From an uncultured Clostridia bacterium (lineage in GTDB: Bacteria; Bacillota; Clostridia; Lachnospirales; CAG-274), in the NCBI GenBank assembly GCA_947630725.1, contig CANRIS010000021.1, positions 1 to 43,333 on the forward strand: a stretch of 43,333 nt of DNA. The letters are read 5' to 3'. The notes beneath the pieces are model-generated. The model was not told where the DNA came from. It did not search any database and saw nothing but the letters and a program-made list of their open reading frames with translations. Of this stretch, positions 26,109 through 33,843 are shown piece after piece; the stretch's first letter is position 1; the number at the start of each line of letters is the position of its first letter. Both the position numbers and the translations under genes were made by a program.

Positions 26109-26463
26109 AGATTGTCAAAAAAGTAAATTAATGAGCGTCGCAGACTTTAATCCGCAGGAGGTGTCCGAAAGAAGTCGGATTGCCCGAAAGGGCAACTTTT
26201 CCGTAAGGAAAAGCACTGAGCAGTGAGTTTTGCCCGTCCGAGAAATAAGTTTATAAAAAGCGTCGCAGACTTTAATCCGCAGGACGAGCTCCGCCCGTCC
26301 GAGGAATAAATTTCAATTTGAGAAAAACGTAGTTTTTACGAAAAATTGAAATTTATATTCCTACACCCAAATGAAGTCGCCGGCTTGTCCGGCACGCGCA
26401 TTTGGGCCTCATCAAAATGCGGCTGCATTTTGATGAAAGCGTGTCGGCTTTTCCGACACGCTT
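26109..26463 (+). repeat. structured intergenic repeat, copy B (two modules)
   Basis: 355 bp. The left end reads AGATTGTCAAAAAAG. It contains the core CGCAGACTTTAATCCGC twice. The first module carries small hairpins TCCGA/TCGGA, TTGCCC-GAAA-GGGCAA, CTTTTCC-GTAA-GGAAAAG and CACTG/CAGTG. The second is colinear with copy A and ends in the hairpin AAGCGTGTCGG/CCGACACGCTT. Where it differs from copy A, stems are kept by paired changes. Confidence 0.85.
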
Positions 26464-26493
26464 AAAAAGCCTCGGAAAAGATATTCCGAAGCT
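26464..26493 (-). terminator. terminator of the 26522 gene, right duplicate (copy B)
   Basis: On the minus strand AGCTTCGGAA/TTCCGAGGCT (one mismatch) with a 6-nt loop, then TTTTT. It lies 28 bp past the stop of the P-loop gene and abuts the repeat. Confidence 0.8.
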
Positions 26494-26521
26494 TATGTAA
26501 GCGTTCTTGGGGGCGCCGGGG

Positions 26522-26935
26522 TCAGATAATATATTCTTTGATCTCCTCGGGTACGGTTCCCTTATCGTTGGACATACCGATTATAAAGTCAACGCTGTCT
26601 GCCTTGCCTATATCGTCAAGTCTTTTAACAAGCTTTACAAGATCCTCATCGCTGAGAGATTCTATTATCTTATAAAGACCATCGACATATATTTCCTGGA
26701 TGTCGCTGTTTTGTGAAAGTATACCGAAAATGAAACCAACGAATTCACGATAATTGAAAATATCGCAAGCGGACGTCTCAACAAATCTTATGCCCGAATG
26801 AATGTCATAAATGTGCTTTTTGTTGTGATCTATATAAACAATGTTTCCGTCTGCGTTTCTGTGTGATTCGTTGGCCATCTGAATTAATCTGATCGTCTTT
26901 CCGTGGCCCTTGGCCGATACCAATAATTTTACCAT
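26522..26935 (-). CDS. small P-loop NTPase-like protein of unknown function
   Basis: 137 aa. The N-terminal MVKLLVSAKGHGKTIRLIQMA looks like a Walker A loop, except that Ser replaces the first Gly of GxxxxGKT. NIVYIDHNKKH and IQEIYVDGLYKII are strands of a likely Rossmann-type core, the latter with an Asp in the Walker B position. Similar short proteins occur in other Clostridia without known function, as I recall. AGGAGG precedes the ATG. It is a lone gene with its own terminator. Confidence 0.65.
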   Translation of the reverse strand: MVKLLVSAKGHGKTIRLIQMANESHRNADGNIVYIDHNKKHIYDIHSGIRFVETSACDIFNYREFVGFIFGILSQNSDIQEIYVDGLYKIIESLSDEDLVKLVKRLDDIGKADSVDFIIGMSNDKGTVPEEIKEYII

Positions 26936-27091
26936 TATATTTTTTCCTCCTCTTATTGCAGAGCAATATTATTTTTTATTGCCGTTGTTTCGGCTTGAAG
27001 ATCAAACAATCCCTACTTAATTATTTCTATGCAAGTCCTTTGTTTCCTCTTTTATTAACGATGTTTTGTTATAAAATCTTTTTGGTTATTT

Positions 27092-27129
27092 CATCAGAAT
27101 GCGGTCGCATTTTGTGTCATAAAGTCTGC
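27092..27129. repeat. possible fragment of the structured repeat
   Basis: CATCAGAATGCGGTCGCATT resembles the CATCAAAATGC hairpin of the repeat, and TAAAGTCTGC just after it is the reverse complement of part of the repeat core. It is short and rearranged, so it could be chance. Confidence 0.3.
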
Positions 27130-27133
27130 CGTG

Positions 27134-28111
27134 TTATTGTGCGCCGAGCTTTTTGCTCCATTTGGCAACTCTTTCTTTCATCATATTAAGCAGAGTACGG
27201 TTTCCTATGACCTCTATTTCGTTTCCGAGGCTGAATATCCACCCCAGAAGAGTATCCGAAAGATATTCTTCAACGGAGATCTTCATTCTTCCGTCAGCAA
27301 GCTTATGTACGGTAAGCTCTTTGCCGTATCTGTCAAAGACCACTCTTTCCACCTGCTTTGTAAAAACAAAAACCGCCGTGCCTCTTTCGCCGAAGGACAT
27401 ATCCTTGCTTAAGTTTATCATATCATAAAGCTCCTGGGGATTTGCGCAGGGGACGGCTCTTGTTTTTTCGAGGTTTATTTCTGCGATCCTGTCTACTCTG
27501 AATCTGCTTATATCGGTTTTGTGCTGGCTGCACTTTCCCAGAACATATATGCCGTCAACGCTTGTGTGAAGCTTGTAGGGAGATATTTGTCTTTCTTCAA
27601 GCTCTCCCTTGTTGTCATATATCACCCTTATCATAAGGCCGTCCGCTATGGCTCTGTTTATGACCTCCAGCTTCCACGAGATTCCCGCTCCCACGGTTCT
27701 GTCTTTCTTTTTTGTTTTTGTGGAGAGAGCCGGTATTATTTCTTTGAACTCGTAGGTGCTGAGGAGCGAATAAAGCTTTGTTTTGAGGTTTATTATGTCG
27801 TTTTTGCCGAATGACTTTACGGTATCGAGGGCAGATGCTATCATTTCGGCCTCTGTCGCCTCGATGGGTCTTGACAGCAGCCTGTAGGTTTTCTTTCCTC
27901 CCTCAAAGAATGACTGTATATCTATATAGGGAGAATCCTCGAAGCATTCGTTTATGGTGTTTATGTTGGGCAGAATGCTCCTTTCGTTCAGGACAATGCC
28001 TTTTTTCCGAAGAAAATCCATGATTTCGTAATTTGTGACCCCGTGATTATCATCGGTATTTCTGTACAGATACTGAAGTATATACAAAACAGCGTCTTTT
28101 TTGCCCGGCAT
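27134..28111 (-). CDS. WYL-domain transcriptional regulator
   Basis: 325 aa. An N-terminal winged helix (residues about 1-80, with NYEIMDFLRKKGIVLNERSILPNI), a middle helical segment, the WYL fold (about 150-230) and the WCX-type C-terminal region. The WYL signature itself reads IYVLGKC, so Trp and Leu are replaced, while the SRFRVDRI arginines expected to bind ligand remain. It starts 1 bp after the tsaD stop, with GGAGG before ATG 28111, so it is transcribed with tsaD. The target is unknown. Confidence 0.85.
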   Translation of the reverse strand: MPGKKDAVLYILQYLYRNTDDNHGVTNYEIMDFLRKKGIVLNERSILPNINTINECFEDSPYIDIQSFFEGGKKTYRLLSRPIEATEAEMIASALDTVKSFGKNDIINLKTKLYSLLSTYEFKEIIPALSTKTKKKDRTVGAGISWKLEVINRAIADGLMIRVIYDNKGELEERQISPYKLHTSVDGIYVLGKCSQHKTDISRFRVDRIAEINLEKTRAVPCANPQELYDMINLSKDMSFGERGTAVFVFTKQVERVVFDRYGKELTVHKLADGRMKISVEEYLSDTLLGWIFSLGNEIEVIGNRTLLNMMKERVAKWSKKLGAQ

Positions 28112-28112
28112 A

Positions 28113-29144
28113 TCAGTACCTCCGTTCTTTTATCTTAAGCCCCGGCACGGCGTTAAGGCTCATATCCCCGAAATTGCCCTCTATATATTCATAATAGGCG
28201 GCGCTCCCTATCATGGCTCCGTTGTCGGTACACAATATGGGAGAGGGTATATACAGGCTTATGCCGTGTTTGTGGCAGTCCTTTTTAAGCCTTGCCCTGA
28301 GAGAGGTGTTTGCGCTGACCCCTCCGCACACGGCAAGCTCCTTGCAGCCTGCGGCATCGCACGCCATAAGAGCCTTTTCTGCAAGAACGTCTATTACGGC
28401 CTGCTGAAATGATGCGGCTATATCGGCTTTTGAGATCTGCAAGCCCGTCAGCCTCGCTTTGTTGAGATAATTCAGCACGGAGGACTTAAGTCCGCTGAAG
28501 CTGAAATCAAGGCTGCCGTCTTCAAGCATAACCCTCGGAAACATTACCGCTTTGGGATTGCCCTTTTTGGAGATCTCGTCTATCTTAGGCCCTCCGGGAT
28601 AAGGCAGGTCAAGACTTCTGGCGATTTTGTCATATGCCTCTCCTGCGGCATCGTCCAGAGTCTGACCCATTATTTCAAAGCTGCTGTAGGAGTTTATTTT
28701 GATAAGGTTTGTATGTCCTCCCGAAACCACAAGGCATACGAACGGAGGTTCAAGCTCGGTATGCTCTATATAGTTGGCCGCTATATGACCTTCTATGTGA
28801 TTTACGGGTATAATGGGCAGCCCCAGACCGAAAGCAAGAGCCTTTGCATAGTTTACGCCCACAAGCAGAGCGCCCACAAGCCCCGGTCCATAAGTGACGC
28901 CTATGGCGCTGAGCATCGAAAAATCAATGCCCGCCTCGTCCATGGCGGCCTTGACTACATTGTCAATATTTTCTATGTGTTTTCTCGAGGCTATTTCGGG
29001 AACGACCCCACCGTACTGCCTGTGTATGTTTATCTGAGAGGATATTACATTTGAAAGCACCTGTCTGCCGTTTATGACAACGGCTGCCGATGTTTCGTCA
29101 CAGGAGGATTCTATTGCCAGTATAACTGCCTTATTTTTGAGCAT
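28113..29144 (-). CDS. tsaD: tRNA N6-adenosine threonylcarbamoyltransferase TsaD
   Basis: 343 aa. It transfers threonylcarbamoyl to A37 of ANN-decoding tRNAs, in complex with TsaB and TsaE (neither encoded here). ASKHA fold with [12 protein letters not shown] near the N-terminus, metal ligands His116 and His120 in NHIEGH, and [11 protein letters not shown] 29144 gives the usual N-terminus. Two upstream in-frame starts (ATG 29204 with AAAGG, TTG 29228) would add 20 to 28 residues unlike the family. Its promoter is at 29284-29312. Confidence 0.93.
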   Translation of the reverse strand: MLKNKAVILAIESSCDETSAAVVINGRQVLSNVISSQINIHRQYGGVVPEIASRKHIENIDNVVKAAMDEAGIDFSMLSAIGVTYGPGLVGALLVGVNYAKALAFGLGLPIIPVNHIEGHIAANYIEHTELEPPFVCLVVSGGHTNLIKINSYSSFEIMGQTLDDAAGEAYDKIARSLDLPYPGGPKIDEISKKGNPKAVMFPRVMLEDGSLDFSFSGLKSSVLNYLNKARLTGLQISKADIAASFQQAVIDVLAEKALMACDAAGCKELAVCGGVSANTSLRARLKKDCHKHGISLYIPSPILCTDNGAMIGSAAYYEYIEGNFGDMSLNAVPGLKIKERRY

Positions 29145-29283
29145 TTTGACGTCAGCCTTTCGATTGATACTGATACCTTGTGCCGATAACAAGCTTTTTT
29201 GCATATAAAACCTTTGTGTCCGATACAAACTTTATCCGCAGCTAAAAAATCGGCTCTGTACCTAAGCGATATTCATAAAACAT

Positions 29284-29312
29284 AGTTTATCATATTTTTT
29301 CTGTTTTTACAA
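29284..29312 (-). promoter_or_regulatory. tsaD promoter
   Basis: Minus strand TTGTAA (29307-29312), 17-bp spacer, TAAACT (29284-29289). Confidence 0.5.
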
Positions 29313-29395
29313 TATAATTATAAGCTATTTTCCCGAAAAGACAAGCCCCAAAAATTTTCTTCCAAGCGGTGTTGGAGGCAAGTGCGCGGACACAA

Positions 29396-29428
29396 AAAAG
29401 ACGCCGCTTTTTATACGCAGCGTCTTTT
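29396..29428 (-). terminator. terminator of the 29476 gene
   Basis: 9-bp stem AAAAGACGC (29396-29404)/GCGTCTTTT (29420-29428). The minus strand continues in a T-run. Confidence 0.75.
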
Positions 29429-29475
29429 ATAGTTATGATTTTATAGCAGTATTATGGGCATTTATAACCCCGGGA

Positions 29476-31452
29476 TCACTGAACCTTTATTCTGAGCGTT
29501 TCGGTGTCATAATCCTCCTCGTCCTCATCGGCGGCAAAAACGGTATAAACTCTTCTTCCCGTATCGTCAGGCGTAAACTCGAATGACCATTCATACTCGC
29601 TCGAACCTTTCTTTGTGGGGTTCTTCAGCTTGTTTGTAACATTGTCGTCCTCTTCGTCCTCGATCCATACCTTTGAAACGGTAGTGCTTGTGTAGACTGT
29701 GACCTCAACGGAATCTCCCTCGTCTACGGTAGCTCTGTAGTCCAGATCCACTATTTCGGGTTCGGAATAGTCGGTTCCGTATACATAAAAGTCCTTTACG
29801 TCCACATCGCCATTTTTGTTGTAGGCGTATACTGTGTAATAGCAGTTGACCGTGGGTATCGTAACATCTACCGAGAACTTTTTGTAGGATGCTCCCGAAG
29901 GAACCGTGGTACCCTCGGTGGATTTGAGAGTTCTTCCGCTGTCATCCTTGATAACGATATAGTCTGTTGCCGTTGAACACTCTGATATGAATGTAGTCTT
30001 TTCGCCTGTTTCGATATTGTCTCTCTTGGGCTCTATATTGATTACATAAGGAGAGTTTTTGCTTTCTGCTGTGCATTCTATCCTTATCTGCTCGCTGGTT
30101 TCTTCATCGTCCTCATTGTAGGCTTTTATCTTGTATTTGTTTGTACCCGAGGCTTTTTCTGTCCAGCTCAGTGTATATACGTTCTGAGAGGGAAGCTCAT
30201 CGTAGGTATAGTTTGAATAAGCCACTCTCTCGTCGTCATCGTCATATACCTCAACATAGTCAATGTCGGAGGTGGTGAATACATAGAGCTTTGTCTCCTC
30301 TGTTTTTGTGGTGGTGCTTATGGCAGGGAATACGTCCAATATTTCAAGCTCTTTTTCTTCCTCTTCTTCTTCGTCCGAGATACCTCTGAAGCTGACTACC
30401 CTATAATCGTCCGTATATTTTCCCAGCTCGTTTGAGTATACATAGATGTAGAGATAGAGGGTGCCCGTGCTTGTGGCCTTGAGACTGCCCTTGAACGTAC
30501 GCTGATCCTTTGACTCGGTATATTCCGAAACGGTGGTATATTTTGAGGAGAAGTTCGACTCTACCTTGATCCTCTCAACATCGTCCGTAGTCACTATTGT
30601 GAAATTTACGTTGTCATCCTTTTCTACCTTTGTGCTGTCAAGGGTAACCTTATAGATATATTCGTCAAGAGCGTTATCGTCCGACTGATCTCCCTTTGAC
30701 TTGTCCTCGTTTACGGTAATGCTTACCGACTTGTATTCGCTCGAATAGGAGGAGCCGTCTCCGGGATATACATAGTATGTTTTTTCGGTCTTGCCATCGC
30801 TCGTCGGCTTGAAGTTTATTCTGAATGTTCTGGAGCCGTCTCCGTTGTCGCTGTATTCCTTTACTTCGGCAACGTCCTCATTGCCTGTCTGATAATGGAG
30901 CTTTACAGAGCTTGTCTGATTGTTTGTCACGCATACTATGGTGGCCTCATCGCCATCGGTTATCTCTGCGTCAAGAGCATCGGCAGACTCTAAGGAGGGC
31001 GTTACTCTTGTGGCGATAAGCACCGTTCTTGCGGGGTTGTCCCAGCTTACTTCGGCGCCCATAGCCTCGGCAAGCATTCTTATAGGCATAAGTATGCGGT
31101 TCTGAACCACTATGGATGCCGTGTCAAACGAAGAAGGGGTTCCGTTGACGTATATTATGTTGCTGCGCATTGTGTGTCTTATTACTCTTGAACCGTCTGC
31201 GCTTGTGAATGTGGCGGTTTCGGTGGTCTTGTCCCAGCCTACCGTAAGCCCCAGAGCCTCGGCGGTAGTTCTTATGGGTACCATTGCTCTGCTGTTGTAG
31301 ATCATGGGCTGAGCGTCTGTGGATATGTACTGTACGGGCGTGCCGTTTATCTTCACATAAACGGGATCATCCGCAAGAGCGACAATGCTCATGGACAGCG
31401 CAAACACAACCATAAGCAGCGCCGCCGTTATTTTATTTCTTAAATTTTTCAT
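29476..31452 (-). CDS. secreted stalk-domain protein: copper-amine-oxidase N-like domain plus Ig-like repeats
   Basis: 658 aa. Signal peptide MKNLRNKITAALLMVVFALSMSIVALA with cleavage expected after ALA. Residues about 30-150 form the copper amine oxidase N-terminal-like (stalk) domain, seen as VKINGTPVQY, NSRAMVPIRTTAEALG and RILMPIRMLAEAMGAEVSWD. The rest is a series of about five Ig-like beta domains, each with a pattern like VEKDDNVNFTIVTTDDVERI or IETGEKTTFISECSTATDYI, very rich in Asp and Glu. There is no enzyme active site or sortase motif. It is probably a cell-surface protein; the ligand is unknown. An acidic linker EEEEEEKELEI lies mid-chain. Confidence 0.8.
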   Translation of the reverse strand: MKNLRNKITAALLMVVFALSMSIVALADDPVYVKINGTPVQYISTDAQPMIYNSRAMVPIRTTAEALGLTVGWDKTTETATFTSADGSRVIRHTMRSNIIYVNGTPSSFDTASIVVQNRILMPIRMLAEAMGAEVSWDNPARTVLIATRVTPSLESADALDAEITDGDEATIVCVTNNQTSSVKLHYQTGNEDVAEVKEYSDNGDGSRTFRINFKPTSDGKTEKTYYVYPGDGSSYSSEYKSVSITVNEDKSKGDQSDDNALDEYIYKVTLDSTKVEKDDNVNFTIVTTDDVERIKVESNFSSKYTTVSEYTESKDQRTFKGSLKATSTGTLYLYIYVYSNELGKYTDDYRVVSFRGISDEEEEEEKELEILDVFPAISTTTKTEETKLYVFTTSDIDYVEVYDDDDERVAYSNYTYDELPSQNVYTLSWTEKASGTNKYKIKAYNEDDEETSEQIRIECTAESKNSPYVINIEPKRDNIETGEKTTFISECSTATDYIVIKDDSGRTLKSTEGTTVPSGASYKKFSVDVTIPTVNCYYTVYAYNKNGDVDVKDFYVYGTDYSEPEIVDLDYRATVDEGDSVEVTVYTSTTVSKVWIEDEEDDNVTNKLKNPTKKGSSEYEWSFEFTPDDTGRRVYTVFAADEDEEDYDTETLRIKVQ

Positions 31453-31476
31453 TTCCTCGCATCCTTTCGTTGATAT

Positions 31477-31543
31477 TTAAGGCTCCGCCGTATCGCCTTA
31501 AGGCACTGTCCCCGGCGGACTCCTCTGCGCAGCACAAGCTGCG
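31477..31543 (-). promoter_or_regulatory. three hairpins in the leader of the 29476 gene
   Basis: Plus-strand coordinates: TTAAGGC/GCCTTAA (31477-31501), GTCC/GGAC (31508-31520) and CGCAGC/GCTGCG with an ACAA loop (31528-31543). All lie within the roughly 108-nt untranslated leader implied by the promoter at 31567. The last is followed by TTTTT on the plus strand, but no plus-strand gene precedes it. Confidence 0.45.
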
Positions 31544-31566
31544 TTTTTGTATTATTGTATGCCTTA

Positions 31567-31595
31567 ATTATAGCAGAGACGGACAAATAATACAA
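31567..31595 (-). promoter_or_regulatory. promoter of the 29476 gene
   Basis: Minus strand TTGTAT (31590-31595), 17-bp spacer, TATAAT (31567-31572). Confidence 0.55.
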
Positions 31596-31617
31596 ATACA
31601 AAATTATAACATTCTTG

Positions 31618-31986
31618 TTACAAATTTTTCAAATATTTCTTAATTTTTATAAAGGTTTCTTCGCTGATGTCGTGTTCGATCTTGCAGGCGTCTTTTTCGG
31701 CTGTTTCAAGGCTTACGCCCAGCGCTCTCACAAAAAAGTCGGTTATGACGATATGCCTTTCATATACGCTGCCTGCCTTTTCTTTTCCCTTTTCCGTTAA
31801 AACTATGTTTCCCCCAAGCTCAATAGTGATGTATCCGTTATCCCTGAGTATTGACATAGCTCTGCTTATTGACGGTTTTGAAAAACCCAGCTCGTTCGCC
31901 ACGTCTATGGATCGCACAAAGCCCTGTCTGTTTTTAAGAACAAGAATCGTCTCGAGATAGTCTTCTCCCGATTCATGAAGCCCCAT
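31618..31986 (-). CDS. DtxR/MntR-family metal-dependent repressor
   Basis: 122 aa, a short form without an SH3/FeoA domain. Winged helix (EDYLETILVL, DVANELGFSKPSISRAMSIL), then the dimerisation and metal region. The first metal ligands are Asp9 and Glu12 (GEDYLET), as in MntR, while the later motif reads DACKIEHDIS with Cys, as in the iron sensors DtxR and IdeR. Which metal it senses is therefore unclear. The start is ATG 31986 with GGAGGTGC upstream. No metal transporter lies next to it; mntP is 24 kb away in this window. Confidence 0.85.
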   Translation of the reverse strand: MGLHESGEDYLETILVLKNRQGFVRSIDVANELGFSKPSISRAMSILRDNGYITIELGGNIVLTEKGKEKAGSVYERHIVITDFFVRALGVSLETAEKDACKIEHDISEETFIKIKKYLKNL

Positions 31987-32101
31987 TTTAAGCACCTCCG
32001 TTTTTATGAAAAAAACAATAAGCATTCTTCGCCCCGGGGCGGAGCCGCTCGTTGTCTGTGAGCCTGCGGCCCGGTATGAAAACTCTGCTGCATTCCCGAT
32101 T

Positions 32102-32130
32102 ATTATATCACAACCGTCAAACGCTTACAA
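32102..32130 (-). promoter_or_regulatory. promoter of the DtxR-like gene
   Basis: Minus strand TTGTAA (32125-32130), 17-bp spacer, TATAAT (32102-32107). The leader of about 110 nt contains a GC-rich palindrome GCCCCGGGGC. Confidence 0.55.
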
Positions 32131-32152
32131 GAATATTTTTTGGGGCGGCCTT

Positions 32153-32347
32153 TCAGTCCTCCGCCAGAAAGTCAAGGTCTGCGCCGTAGAATTTCGCTAT
32201 CCTGCACGCTGCGCTGAGAGACGGCTCCACCGTGTCGTTTTCGTATCTTGAAAGCGAACCCTTGTTCATGCCGAGCTTTTCCGCAGCCTCGGTCAGGGTC
32301 ATATTTTTTTCAAGTCTCAGTTGTTTTATTTTTTTGCCGAAGCTCAT
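32153..32347 (-). CDS. small XRE-family helix-turn-helix regulator
   Basis: 64 aa, a bare Cro/CI-type DNA-binding domain: IKQLRLEKNMTLTEAAEKLGMNKGSLSRYENDTVEPSL covers the five-helix core, with YGADLDFLAED at the end. ATG 32347 gives a standard N-terminus, MSFGKKIKQLR. A TTG at 32383 would add 12 residues and overlap the AGGGAG site. No sensor domain and no toxin partner. Its target is unknown. Confidence 0.8.
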   Translation of the reverse strand: MSFGKKIKQLRLEKNMTLTEAAEKLGMNKGSLSRYENDTVEPSLSAACRIAKFYGADLDFLAED

Positions 32348-32600
32348 TGCAGATTTCAGCTCCCTTCGTTCCGATGATTTCAAAATAACATAAAAAATAT
32401 AATCGGAATAAATTTATATACGCCGAATATATTAAAACAGCCCGAGAAAAGCGTTCACTTTTATAAAGATTTTTAAAACTGCCTTTGTCCGGACGGCGTA
32501 TCCGTATAGCCAAGCGCCTGACGATACAAAATAAGATTGGCGTTTAGTTAATTATAATACTATCGTAACGATAAAGGCAATAAATTTTTCTGTAAAAATG

Positions 32601-32629
32601 CTGACAAATCTTTTTATTTATGTTATAAT
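32601..32629 (+). promoter_or_regulatory. promoter of the partner-switching operon
   Basis: CTGACA (32601-32606), 17-bp spacer, TATAAT (32624-32629). Upstream, TATCGT-A-ACGATA forms a short inverted repeat near 32555 that could bind a regulator. Confidence 0.7.
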
Positions 32630-32670
32630 ATTATGTAATGAGATATAAATAACATAAGAGGAGGAATAAT

Positions 32671-33000
32671 ATGACAGAAAATGTAAGCTATACCGACAAC
32701 AAGGACAAAAAAATGTGGGAAGCGTCACTTAGTGGAGAAATAGACATATTCAACTCGGAAGATGTAAAAACGGAGCTTCTGAATATGATAGCGCAGGAGG
32801 AGCAGAACGTCTGTATCGACTGTAAGGAGCTTGTATATATAGACTCCACGGGTCTTTCGGCTCTTGTTGCGATGCTTAAAAAGGTCAAGTCCTATTCGGG
32901 AGACGTAACGCTTAAGAATTTAAGGCCGAATGTATTTAAGGCTATCAAAATCACAAATCTTGATAAACTCTTTATTATTGAAGGTGATGCAGATGAATGA
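32671..33000 (+). CDS. STAS-domain anti-sigma factor antagonist
   Basis: 109 aa, a single STAS domain like RsbV or SpoIIAA. The phosphorylation loop reads YIDSTGLSALVAM, with Ser59 as the likely phosphoserine. It would bind and sequester one of the HATPase proteins encoded next, and be reset by the PP2C phosphatase at the end of the operon. GAGGAGG stands before ATG 32671. It overlaps the next gene by 8 nt. Confidence 0.88.
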   Translation: MTENVSYTDNKDKKMWEASLSGEIDIFNSEDVKTELLNMIAQEEQNVCIDCKELVYIDSTGLSALVAMLKKVKSYSGDVTLKNLRPNVFKAIKITNLDKLFIIEGDADE

Positions 33001-33394
33001 AAACACAAACAATGACAAAATAGTTCTTTCTCTGCCTCTGAACAGCGCGTATATTTCGGCTGCCAGACTTACGGCTTCGTCAATAGCCAACAGACTGGGT
33101 TTTTCCACAGCCGAGATAGAGGACGTAAAGTCCGCTGTTTCCGAAGGCTGCACATTTATTATAAAGGAGTTTGAGCAGTATCGTGAGGAGCTTTTCAAAA
33201 TTTCCTTTTTTACAGGCGCGCATACCCTTGTTGTCAATATAGAGATGGAAAAGCCCATAAAGGCTCTTGACGAGGACAATATATGCATACTTATGATCAA
33301 GGCTCTTATGGACGAGGCGAATTTTACCACAAAGAACAATAAAAACCTTACCATAACAATGAAAAAGATACACAGAGAAACAGAGCTTTTCTGA
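32993..33394 (+). CDS. RsbW-like HATPase protein with degenerate ATP site
   Basis: 133 aa with the anti-sigma kinase fold: SAYISAARLTASSIANRLGF, then EIEDVKSAVSEGC matching the start of the N box. The Asn that coordinates Mg-ATP is absent (SEGCTFII where SpoIIAB has SEAVTNSI), and no DxGxG G1 box follows. It probably binds a partner without phosphorylating it. ATG 32993 is chosen, with AAGGTG at 32981-32986; ATG 32987 is too close. It overlaps the STAS gene by 8 nt. Confidence 0.75.
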   Translation: MNENTNNDKIVLSLPLNSAYISAARLTASSIANRLGFSTAEIEDVKSAVSEGCTFIIKEFEQYREELFKISFFTGAHTLVVNIEMEKPIKALDEDNICILMIKALMDEANFTTKNNKNLTITMKKIHRETELF

Positions 33395-33432
33395 TATTTT
33401 CGGGGGACAGTTCCCTAAAGGGCAGTGATAAC

Positions 33433-33843
33433 ATGAAGGCTTTTGAGGTTATTTTTTCAAGCAATATAAAAGAAGTCAACAAGGTTGTGAGACAGGCTCA
33501 GAGTTATATCCGTGAGGCAATACCCAATGTAGATAACGATGAGCTTCTTGATCTGCGCCTTATACTGAGCGAGCTTTTGTTCAATGCCATTATACACGGA
33601 AACAAAAACAACGAAAAAAAGCTGGTCAGACTGCACATTTGGACAGAGGGGACTACCGTAAACGCTTCCATAAGCGATCAGGGAGAGGGCTTTGATTTCA
33701 GCCGTCTTTCTTATTCGGGCGAGCCGTCTACCTGCGAGCATGGCAGAGGCATAAGCCTTGTGGAGGCTCTGGCGGATAAAATCGTCTTTATGAAACCGGG
33801 AAACGAAATTCTTTTCAGCAAAAGGGTGGGATTGCATGTATAA
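33433..33843 (+). CDS. RsbW-like anti-sigma factor serine kinase
   Basis: 136 aa, a GHKL ATPase with an intact site: N box LILSELLFNAIIHGN, G1 box ISDQGEGFDF and the G2 loop EHGRGISLVEAL. It is the likely kinase for the STAS protein and sequesters an unknown partner; no sigma factor gene is adjacent. Its stop overlaps the phosphatase gene start by 8 nt. Confidence 0.85.
   Translation: MKAFEVIFSSNIKEVNKVVRQAQSYIREAIPNVDNDELLDLRLILSELLFNAIIHGNKNNEKKLVRLHIWTEGTTVNASISDQGEGFDFSRLSYSGEPSTCEHGRGISLVEALADKIVFMKPGNEILFSKRVGLHV

Larger units (their letters stand above)
25934..26521. other. intergenic block with repeat copy B and its flanking duplicates
   Basis: About 590 bp without a gene. It holds the apgM upstream region, the left flank duplicate (26071-26106), repeat copy B and the terminator of the 26522 gene. 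No promoter for apgM stands out; it may read from somewhere within 25950-26060. Confidence 0.75.
29145..29475. other. spacer between tsaD and the 29476 gene
   Basis: About 330 bp holding the tsaD promoter and the terminator of the upstream gene on the same strand. Nothing else recognised. Confidence 0.6.
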
